From contig NZ_QKYN01000166.1 in NCBI RefSeq assembly GCF_003258295.1, positions 1-40,829 of the forward strand: a stretch of 40,829 bases of DNA, written 5' to 3'. How positions within the stretch are numbered: position 1 is the stretch's first letter; the number at the start of each line of letters is the position of its first letter. The notes under the pieces were generated by a model. It did not search any database. It was not told the DNA's origin and saw only the letters and a list, made by a program, of their open reading frames with translations. This DNA comes from Streptacidiphilus pinicola (GTDB lineage Bacteria > Actinomycetota > Actinomycetes > Streptomycetales > Streptomycetaceae). Position numbers and translations under genes: made by a program. This document shows positions 32,908 to 39,580 of the stretch, in pieces.

Positions 32908-33882
32908 ATGACTGTCGAATCGCCGAACCTCATCTGGCGCCCGCTGACCGTGTCCGACGGCGCGGCGATGGCCGACCTCCTGAACGCGATCGACGCGGAG
33001 GACCACGTCTGGGGGCAGTACACCGCGGAGGACGCGGCCGAGGAGCTGAACTCACCGGTCGACGACCTCCCGACGTCCACTCTGGCGGTGTTCGACGGCG
33101 CAACGATGCTCGGCTTCTCGGCGGTCCACTACAAGCCGACAGCCGCGATCGTCCACCGGGTGCAGGCTGCCGGCGCCGTCCGCCCCACCCATCGTCGCCA
33201 GGGACTTGGGACGAAGCTCATGCAGCACGGGCTGGCGACCGCCGAGGCGCTGCACGCACTGCATCACCCCACGCTCCACCTGGTCGTCGAGGCCATCTAC
33301 GGCGAGCATGTTCACGGGGCAGTCGCCCTGTACCGTGCGGCAGGCATGACGGCGACGAAGCGGGGCCGGCACATGAGGCATCCGCTCGGCACCGCCCTTC
33401 CGCACGCCCCTGTCCCCGACGGCCTGCGGATCGAGGGCTACACCGCCGAGACCGACGAGGAGTTCCGCGCGGTCCGCAACGAGGCCGTCCAGGACGACTT
33501 GGGCAGGTCGCAGCTCAGCGCCGAGGAGTGGAAGGTCTGGGCCGTGAACGCGAACTTCCGGCCCGAGTTGAGCTTTCTGCTCCGTGACGTCGAGACCGGG
33601 ACGGCGGCCGGTGTCCTCCTGGTCGTCTCGTGGGAGGCGGACACGTTGGCGACCGGCATCCGTGACGCGTACTTCAGAGTCATCGCCACGCGGCCCGCGT
33701 ACCAGGAGCGCGGCGTGGCCCAAGCCCTGATCTCACACACGCTTCGGGCCGCGCAGAACCAGGGCTACGGACGCGCCAGCCTCAGGGTCGACGCCGATAG
33801 CTCAAGCAAAGAGTTCGGAGTCTACGAGAGTGCCGGGTTCGTCACCCAGGACACCCAGGTCCACTACTGCATCGAACTCTGA
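32908..33882 (+). CDS. Tandem GNAT-family N-acetyltransferase
   Basis: 324 residues made of two GNAT folds. The first has the acetyl-CoA signature VRPTHRRQGLGTKLMQHGL and the second VIATRPAYQERGVAQALISHTL, so both halves keep an R/Q-x-x-G-x-G/A loop. The ending is VYESAGFVTQDTQVHYCIEL. The frame is open to 32821, but a good promoter lies inside that extension and puts the start at ATG 32908 as a leaderless transcript; MTVESPNLIWRPLT is also a natural GNAT N-terminus. Two-domain GNATs of this type include mycothiol synthase and various detoxifying acetyltransferases; the substrate here is unknown. Confidence 0.88.
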   Translation: MTVESPNLIWRPLTVSDGAAMADLLNAIDAEDHVWGQYTAEDAAEELNSPVDDLPTSTLAVFDGATMLGFSAVHYKPTAAIVHRVQAAGAVRPTHRRQGLGTKLMQHGLATAEALHALHHPTLHLVVEAIYGEHVHGAVALYRAAGMTATKRGRHMRHPLGTALPHAPVPDGLRIEGYTAETDEEFRAVRNEAVQDDLGRSQLSAEEWKVWAVNANFRPELSFLLRDVETGTAAGVLLVVSWEADTLATGIRDAYFRVIATRPAYQERGVAQALISHTLRAAQNQGYGRASLRVDADSSSKEFGVYESAGFVTQDTQVHYCIEL

Positions 33883-34006
33883 CGCGCTCCACCCACAGCC
33901 CGCTCGACCCGCACCGATGGGTCGAGCTCCGCGCCCTCGGGTCCGCTGCCCCGACGTCCGGCATCGCCGGGGCTGCTGGCACCGCCGGCCGCCCGTCGCG
34001 GCGGGA

Positions 34007-34684
34007 CTACCAGCCGACCAACGGCTCGCCGAGAGTCAGTCCGGTGGCTGCGAGCCACTCCTCTTGAACATCCCGGTTCTTGGTCCCGATGGACAGATAG
34101 ACGCCGTGAGTGCCTTGCGACGGCTCGGCGCACTGCATGGTCCAGACGCTGTTGAGGCACAGCTGCACGCCGCACAGCTTGCTGGCAGGCAGCCCACGGA
34201 GAGCCGCATGCCACTGCACGTCGAGGGCGAGCGGGCCGATCGCCGCGACCACGACATCGACATCGGCTTCGGAACAGTTCTCTGTGTCGAACTTGAAGGG
34301 CGGCGGTCGGTCCTTCCACCTCCATCCCACCTCAAGCCACACCTCCGGCGGCAGCGGCCAGAGCGACTCCAGTTCGGGTGCCAGCTCCATCTCAACCCCG
34401 AAGGGGTCATCGCCGCGCGGCACACCCAAGCGGGCCAACTGCGACCAGAAGTCCTCCAGCCCCGTCTCCGGGAACCTGTGACCCGTCCGCGTCCGGAATT
34501 CCCCCCGGCCGAAGAACTGTCGCGCATGGCCGAACTGCTCAGCCGTCACAACCGGGCCAAGCTCAGGAGCCTCCGGCTCACCTGTCCATGCGGCGAACTC
34601 ACTCAGGAGCCCGCGCGCGCGACGCAGGGCACTCTCCGCATCGGGCAGGGGCTCCAGAACTTCGTACAGCAGCGACATTCCCAC
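34007..34684 (-). CDS. Conserved-looking protein of unknown function
   Basis: About 225 residues from GTG 34684, which has GGAGG 8 nt upstream; ATG 34678 is the alternative. The sequence is rich in Trp, Pro and Glu, without signal peptide or membrane helix: MSLLYEVLEPLPDAESALRR, then PPEVWLEVGWRWKDRPPPFKFDTE, LALDVQWHAALRGLPASKLCG and the tail WLAATGLTLGEPLVGW. I do not recognise a family. The size and acidic character recall immunity proteins of polymorphic toxin systems, but no toxin is adjacent and this is only an impression. Codon bias is somewhat weaker than in neighbours, which may hint at transfer. Confidence 0.6.
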   Translation of the reverse strand: MGMSLLYEVLEPLPDAESALRRARGLLSEFAAWTGEPEAPELGPVVTAEQFGHARQFFGRGEFRTRTGHRFPETGLEDFWSQLARLGVPRGDDPFGVEMELAPELESLWPLPPEVWLEVGWRWKDRPPPFKFDTENCSEADVDVVVAAIGPLALDVQWHAALRGLPASKLCGVQLCLNSVWTMQCAEPSQGTHGVYLSIGTKNRDVQEEWLAATGLTLGEPLVGW

Positions 34685-34884
34685 CGGCCACACCTCCGCC
34701 AGGAGACTAACCGGAGTGCACGGGACCGTCGCTCCAATAACGCCCAGGACTGCGACCACGGCAGAAACGGAGCCGGGTCCACCCACGCCGCGAGCCGGTC
34801 AGGGACCCCAGCCGGGGAGGACCGGTGGCCACCACCTACCGGCCCCGACCTTCTGGCCAGTGAGGCCGAGCGGTGAAGCGTCAG

Positions 34885-34910
34885 GGGAACGTCTGCCTAA
34901 CGTCGTTCCC
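34885..34910. promoter_or_regulatory. Inverted repeat GGGAACG-N12-CGTTCCC upstream of the secreted protein
   Basis: Seven-base perfect arms lie 92 bp before the secreted-protein start, in the 317-bp gap (34685-35001) that otherwise shows no gene. It may be an operator. GGAAC also resembles the -35 of extracytoplasmic sigma factors, but no matching -10 at the right distance is evident. Confidence 0.4.
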
Positions 34911-35001
34911 GAACTGAACGTGCACAGGCAATCTGACCTCAGGACGAACCACGGGGGACGTCCACGCGGGCACGACCAGCCCGCCAACTCAGGGGGAACA
35001 T

Positions 35002-35481
35002 ATGCCAGGTTGGACCGGACGGATCGCCAAGGCCGCCGTCGCCGGAGCAATCGCCGTCACAGGCGTTGCCGTCGGCACCGGCAGCGCCCACGCCGACAGC
35101 GCGAACGAATGCCGATCGCAGGTAGTCGGCAAAGGCTACTACTGGGTCGTCGACGGCGTCGGCATCGACTCCTGCTACAACGTCAAGGACGACGGCAGGA
35201 CGATCTATGCCACGGTGCCGTTCGACGTCACCAACCACGACAAGATCGTGATCTGCGCGCACCTGCTCAACGCCAACAACCCCGGTGGGCCCTGGGTCCA
35301 CGACTTCGGCTGTGACTACGCGACCTCCCTTGGGTGGGGGATTGCCCAGCCCGGATATTGCTGCTACGGGCAAGGCCGGTACTTCACTGCTCCTCCGGGC
35401 GCCTACATCGTCTCGGCGGGCTTCTGGCTGAACGGCCAGTACTACGGCGACGTCGAGAGCCCGAGGACCGTCATCGGCTGA
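35002..35481 (+). CDS. Small secreted Cys-rich protein
   Basis: 159 residues, SD AGGGGGAA. The Sec signal peptide (GRIAKAAVAGAIAVTGVAVG) is cleaved probably after AHA at residue 31. The mature ~128-residue protein has six cysteines (NECRS, DSCYN, VICAH, FGCDY, YCCYG), enough for three disulfides, and many aromatic and Gly residues (GYYWVVDGVG, AGFWLNGQYYG). No catalytic motif is seen. The fold is likely a disulfide-stabilised beta structure, perhaps a binding protein or inhibitor. No neighbour suggests its role. The 216-bp gap behind it holds no gene. Confidence 0.75.
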   Translation: MPGWTGRIAKAAVAGAIAVTGVAVGTGSAHADSANECRSQVVGKGYYWVVDGVGIDSCYNVKDDGRTIYATVPFDVTNHDKIVICAHLLNANNPGGPWVHDFGCDYATSLGWGIAQPGYCCYGQGRYFTAPPGAYIVSAGFWLNGQYYGDVESPRTVIG

Positions 35482-35697
35482 CGTAGCCGGGGCACCGAAC
35501 GAAGGGGGCCCTTGAGACGGACACGTCCGCCGAGAACGTAACCGCTGCCGGTCAACGAACGTGGACGCTGACCGTGACGTGGTGGTCAGCTGAACCTCCA
35601 GGCGCGGCTCGACGCACGGAGGCCGGCCACCGATGAACGGGCGCGGACGGACTCCCACTTCACGGACACGGTGCAGTAGCTCTCAGGGCACGTCGGC

Positions 35698-37119
35698 TCA
35701 CGGGAGCAGGGGCGCGAGTACCCCCGAAGGGTCGTAGCGGTGGCGCAGCGTCTGGAGTCGGGCCAGGTTGCCGCCGTAGGCGGCTCGCGTCTCGGCTTCG
35801 GTCTCCGGGAGGCCCGGGCGCAGTTCGACGTTGTAGACCCCGACGGTGTGCGCGGCCAGGGTCTGCAGCGTGTCGCGGGTCCACCTCCGGCAGGCCGCGT
35901 CGTCGACGTCGTCGTCCCAGATCGCGTTCAGCGGGATGCTCCACTCGGCGGTTCTGCCCCAGAACGCGGTGGCGGTGTCGTCGACGTCGGCCAGGGCCCC
36001 GCCGGTGTGCTGGAAGTCGATGCGGCAAGCCTTGGTCGGCGCGGCGCGGATTCGGTCCGCGAGGGCGTCGGCGACGGCGGCGTCGAGGGTGGGACCGGCC
36101 AGCGGCGCCTTGCCGAAGAACGAGCCGCGCGGACCGTCACCCGGGCGGGGCAGCCGGATCGGCGCGGGCTCGGCGCCGCCCGCGCCGGGGATGGCGAACT
36201 CGGGCAGTGCGCCCGGGCGGAGGCCGGACGCCTCCGTGCGGTGGAGCGGCGATGAGCCCGCCCCCGCGGCGACGGCGGACGCCGCGGACCTGGCCCGCTC
36301 GACGGCGCGGTCGTCACGGCTTGCGCACGCGGTGAAGACGAACAGGACGGGCTCGTCCGGCGAGAGCGGGGTGTGGCCGAGGACCGCGCTCATGGAGGTG
36401 TCCCGCGGCAGCTCGGGAGCGACCCGGAAGTAGGCGGCGAGCGCCTCCAGACCGAGCACCATCCGGTCGACCCAGACCGGACCGGTCTCGTGGGTCCGGA
36501 ACACCGCGGAGGTGACGACCCCGACCATGGGCGCGCCGCCCCGGACCGCCCACCACAGGTCGGCGTCCTCGCCGGAGCTGCGCTCCGAGAGCTGGACGAC
36601 GTCACCGGACGGGAGCACGAGCTCGACCCCCACGAGGTGATCCAGGGTGAGCCCCTGAGACCTCGTCAGGAAGCCGATGCCCCCTCGGGTGGCCATCCCC
36701 AGGCCGGTGTGGCCGACGACGCCGACGGGCACCGTTCGAGCCGCCGGGGCGAGAGCGGCGAGCATGGCGGCCATGGTCGCCCCGCCGTCGACGACCACGC
36801 GGTCTCCTTGCGGACGGGCGGCGCCCAGGTGCGCCGAGAGGTCCAGCATGACGGCCCCGTCGGCGACGCAGTTCGAGCTCAGACCGCCGCCGCGCACCGT
36901 CACCCGGACGCCGGCCTCCGTCGTGGCCCTCAGGACGGTCGCGACCTCGTCGGCCGTGCGGGGCGCCACGACGCACGCGGGTCGTCGACGGGCGGCCTCG
37001 GGGAAGAAGACCCGCGCAAGAGTGTTCTCGTAGCCGGCGGTCCCCGGCGCGTGCACTTCCGATCCGAGCCGCGAGCGCAACGGCCCGACGATGTGTGCGG
37101 AGGTGGCGTTACTGGTCAC
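35698..37119 (-). CDS. FAD-linked oxidase, berberine-bridge type, lacking covalent-flavin residues
   Basis: 473 residues from GTG 37119 (GGAG upstream). The PCMH-type FAD domain spans ~45-220: PACVVAPRTADEVATVLRATTEAGVRVTVRGGGL, then VVDGGATMAAMLAALAPAARTVPVGVVGHTGLGMATRGGIGFLTR. The C-terminal BBE segment is YNVELRPGLPETEAETRAAYGGNLARLQTLRHRYDPSGVLAPL. In most relatives, His in RGGGHS and Cys in the C-P-x-V-G region bind FAD covalently. Here these positions are Leu80 and Val, so FAD should be bound non-covalently or the redox potential lowered. The family oxidises sugars and natural products. It follows the SDR gene by 146 bp on the same strand. Confidence 0.87.
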   Translation of the reverse strand: MTSNATSAHIVGPLRSRLGSEVHAPGTAGYENTLARVFFPEAARRRPACVVAPRTADEVATVLRATTEAGVRVTVRGGGLSSNCVADGAVMLDLSAHLGAARPQGDRVVVDGGATMAAMLAALAPAARTVPVGVVGHTGLGMATRGGIGFLTRSQGLTLDHLVGVELVLPSGDVVQLSERSSGEDADLWWAVRGGAPMVGVVTSAVFRTHETGPVWVDRMVLGLEALAAYFRVAPELPRDTSMSAVLGHTPLSPDEPVLFVFTACASRDDRAVERARSAASAVAAGAGSSPLHRTEASGLRPGALPEFAIPGAGGAEPAPIRLPRPGDGPRGSFFGKAPLAGPTLDAAVADALADRIRAAPTKACRIDFQHTGGALADVDDTATAFWGRTAEWSIPLNAIWDDDVDDAACRRWTRDTLQTLAAHTVGVYNVELRPGLPETEAETRAAYGGNLARLQTLRHRYDPSGVLAPLLP

Positions 37120-37265
37120 GGTGGCTCCGATTCCCGGTGATGCGGGTTTCGGGCGCAGAGCCTTCGGTTGTCCCGGACGGACAGTGACGCGACGTCATGA
37201 GGGTAGGTCAGCCGCGGAACCCGCACAAGATCTCCGGGGTGCCGTCGCGGGATCCGCAGCGCTGG

Positions 37266-38225
37266 TCACCTCGTCCCGAGGGTGTCGACGGACACCTGCC
37301 AGAGCCTTGCCGCCGCCTCCGGGTCGAGGGCGTAAGCCGCCACGCCCGTCCGGGCGCTGAGTTCGCCCACGACGGCCTCGTTGCAGTCCTCGAAGTAGCG
37401 GCCGGTGACGCCCGCCACCAGGGGTGAGGCGGCCAGCAGCACGGAGGTCGCCGCGCCCTGCTCCGGCGTCTTCCACTTCAGCTCCGTGCCACCGGCAGCC
37501 TGCGCCCGCAGCCGGGCCAGTTCCTCGTCGGAGACGTAGCGCTGGAGGTTGGTCCGGATCCCGCCGGGCATCAGAGCGTTCACCGTGATGCCGTCCGCCG
37601 CCCACCGCTTGGCGGCCTCGACAGCGAACAGCACGTTGGCGGTCTTGGACTGGCCGTAGGCGGACCAGGGCTCGTAGGGGCGCTCGCGGAAGTGGATGTC
37701 CTCGAAGACGACCGGGGAGCGGTGGTGGGCGCTCGAGCTGACCGCCACGACGCGTCCCCCGCCGTCGCGCGCCAGGGCCGCGTGAAGGCCGGTGGCCAGC
37801 GCGAAGTGGCCAAGGTGGTTGGTGGCGAACTGGAGCTCCCAACCCTCGGGGGTGCGGCGCTCGGGCGAGGCCATCACGCCGGCGTTGTTGACCAGGATGT
37901 CGAGCGGTCCCTCCCAGGCGGCGACGAACGCCGCGACGGAGGACTGGTCCGCCAGGTCCAGGTGGGCGACCTGCGTGTCCTTGTTCCCGGTGGCCGCGGT
38001 GAAGTCCGCGACGGTGCGGGCGCCCGCGGCCATGTCACGGACGGCGAGGGTGACCTCCGCGCCCGCGGACGCCAGCGCGCGGGCGGTCTCGACGCCGATG
38101 CCGGAGGCTCCGCCGGTGACGATGGCACGGCGGCCGGTCAGGTCGACGCCGGAGACGACCTCGGCGGCGGTCGACTCGGCGCCGAAGGGAGTGGTGAAGC
38201 GGGCGGGGGGAGTGGCGCTGTTCAT
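37266..38225 (-). CDS. Short-chain dehydrogenase/reductase
   Basis: 319 residues, an extended SDR of the retinol-dehydrogenase/WW-oxidoreductase-like kind. Cofactor motif TGGASGIG (37-44), NNAG (113-116), catalytic Ser in VVAVSSSAH (~163) and YGQSK with Tyr190 and Lys194. An Arg in AVRD after the second strand suggests NADP. It is divergent from a TetR gene, and a palindrome lies inside its promoter spacer, so it is very likely the TetR target. The substrate is unknown. The berberine-bridge-type oxidase downstream may be co-expressed. Confidence 0.92.
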   Translation of the reverse strand: MNSATPPARFTTPFGAESTAAEVVSGVDLTGRRAIVTGGASGIGVETARALASAGAEVTLAVRDMAAGARTVADFTAATGNKDTQVAHLDLADQSSVAAFVAAWEGPLDILVNNAGVMASPERRTPEGWELQFATNHLGHFALATGLHAALARDGGGRVVAVSSSAHHRSPVVFEDIHFRERPYEPWSAYGQSKTANVLFAVEAAKRWAADGITVNALMPGGIRTNLQRYVSDEELARLRAQAAGGTELKWKTPEQGAATSVLLAASPLVAGVTGRYFEDCNEAVVGELSARTGVAAYALDPEAAARLWQVSVDTLGTR

Positions 38226-38286
38226 GCTGGGTCCCGTCTGGCTGGGTGCCTGAAGCAGGGGTGGAGGGGCCCTGTAGAGTGATAAC

Positions 38287-38300
38287 CGGAGGGCCCTCCG
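38287..38300. promoter_or_regulatory. Operator 1, palindrome CGGAGGGCCCTCCG
   Basis: A perfect 14-bp palindrome in the SDR/TetR intergenic region, 31 bp centre to centre from operator 2, i.e. about three helical turns and on the same DNA face. Confidence 0.7.
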
Positions 38301-38309
38301 AATATCCCC

Positions 38310-38338
38310 AGGCTAAACGGAGGTTCCTCCGGTTGCAA
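38310..38338 (-). promoter_or_regulatory. Promoter of the SDR gene
   Basis: Minus strand TTGCAA (38338-38333) and TAGCCT (38315-38310) with a 17-bp spacer that contains operator 2. Confidence 0.6.
38318..38331. promoter_or_regulatory. Operator 2, CGGAGG-TT-CCTCCG
   Basis: Six-base arms identical to those of operator 1 around TT, placed between the -35 and -10 of the SDR promoter. It is probably the binding site of the divergent TetR. Confidence 0.7.
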
Positions 38339-38355
38339 CCCGAGGAGGACCGACC

Positions 38356-38967
38356 GTGACCACCGCCGAGCCCCGACGCCTGCGCGCCGACGCCCGCCGC
38401 AACCGCGACCGACTGATCGAGGTGGCCGCACGGGCCTTCGCCCACGAGGGGCCGGAGGTGACGCTGGAGCTCATCGCCAAGGAGGCCGGCGTGGGGATCG
38501 GCACCCTGTACCGCCACTTCCCCACCCGCGAGGAACTGGTGGAGGCCGCCTACCGCGGCGAACTCGCGAAACTCTGCGACTCCGCCACGACGCTGCTGGA
38601 CAGCACGGCGCCTGACGCCGCGTTGCGCGCCTGGATGGACGGCTTCATCGACTACATGTCGACCAAGCGGGGGATGTCCGACGCGCTGCGTGCCCTCATC
38701 GCCTCCGGGGGAGATCCCTTCTCGCACAGCCGGGCCATGCTGACCGCCGCGATCACCGAACTCCTTCAGGCCGGGGTCCCCGCGGGCGTGGTCCGCGCCG
38801 ACGTGGAGCCGGACGACGTGCTGTTCAGCCTGAGCGGCCTGTCCCTGGCCGCCACGACCCCGGAGCACCACGCCCGCATGGCCCGCCTGCTCGACCTCCT
38901 GATGGACGGCCTTCGCCACCACTCGGCGTCGGATGCGGCTGGCGCGGACCCTCGACCAGGGCCTTGA
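38356..38967 (+). CDS. TetR family regulator
   Basis: 203 residues from GTG 38356, with GAGGAGG as SD. HTH: LIEVAARAFAHEGPEVTLELIAKEAGVGIGTLYRHFPTREELVEA (~21-65) with the T-L-Y-R-H-F recognition helix. The C-terminal domain includes LRAWMDGFIDYMSTKRGMSDALRALI, as in a common Streptomyces subgroup that represses a neighbouring SDR. It is divergent from the SDR and probably binds the two CGGAGG palindromes between them. Downstream to 39091 I see no convincing gene, only a minus-strand stretch with coding-like words (IENTVRADLEKLKALVE) but no start or intact frame. Confidence 0.9.
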   Translation: MTTAEPRRLRADARRNRDRLIEVAARAFAHEGPEVTLELIAKEAGVGIGTLYRHFPTREELVEAAYRGELAKLCDSATTLLDSTAPDAALRAWMDGFIDYMSTKRGMSDALRALIASGGDPFSHSRAMLTAAITELLQAGVPAGVVRADVEPDDVLFSLSGLSLAATTPEHHARMARLLDLLMDGLRHHSASDAAGADPRPGP

Positions 38968-39091
38968 GCTTTTCCAGGTCGGCGCGGACCGTGTTCTCGA
39001 TCCTGTGGACCTGGGCCGTGCCGGTCGCCCGGGGCCCGTCGGTACCTTCCAGCCTGCGCCGTTCTTGCCCCTCAGGGCGACCACGGGACCG

Positions 39092-39460
39092 TCAGGCCCA
39101 CGCGTAGTCGCTGACGTGGCCGTCGGTGACGGTGGTGGTGCCGTGGGCGGTGTCGTCCTGGTTCCAGACGGTGTAGCGGCCGGCGGGAAGGGGGGTGATG
39201 ACGGCGGCGTACAGAGTCCGGCCGGGGAGGTGACGTGGGCGGACCGCGGCGTGCGTGCGCTGGTCGGGCAGGCCCACGGGACTGACGTGGATCTCCAGTG
39301 CGTCCTGCGCACGGGTGGCGTGGATGACGAGCGCTCCGGTTCCGGCGCCGATGTCGAGGACGACGCTGCCCTGACGGGAGGGGGCCGGCAGCGGCGCGTG
39401 CCCGTGCCCCGGCTGCTGCGGGTCGTGGACGTGGTGGTCGTGGATCTCACGGTGGGTCAT
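39092..39460 (-). CDS. Small protein with His-rich N-terminus
   Basis: 122 residues from ATG 39460, GAGGAA upstream. The first ~25 residues are rich in His (MTHREIHDHHVHDPQQPGHG), suggesting metal binding. The body reads VVLDIGAGTGALVIHATRAQDALEIHVSP, then PGRTLYAAVITPLPAGRYTVWNQDD, which looks like a small beta-sandwich. The DIGAGTGALV words recall a methyltransferase SAM loop, but the rest is not one and the protein is far too short. It starts 120 bp after the DUF4331 gene on the same strand and probably shares its transcript. Function unknown. Confidence 0.75.
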   Translation of the reverse strand: MTHREIHDHHVHDPQQPGHGHAPLPAPSRQGSVVLDIGAGTGALVIHATRAQDALEIHVSPVGLPDQRTHAAVRPRHLPGRTLYAAVITPLPAGRYTVWNQDDTAHGTTTVTDGHVSDYAWA

Positions 39461-39580
39461 GACCGGTTCCTCAGAGGCGGTTCGGGCTCCGGTGCCCGTC
39501 GACCGGGGCAGGGCCTTGGGGCGTTGGGCACCGGAGAGGTCAAGCAAGAGACGACGTCGTCGGGGACGCTGGCGCGGAGC

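Noticed and set aside
38945..39095. Minus-strand coding sequence (IENTVRADLEKLKALVE) after the TetR gene
   Set aside because: The frame has no start and runs into the TetR gene. It might be a remnant but is too short to name.
39092..39460. His-rich protein as a methyltransferase because of DIGAGTGALV
   Set aside because: At 122 residues it lacks the rest of a SAM-dependent fold, and the following sequence is beta-type.
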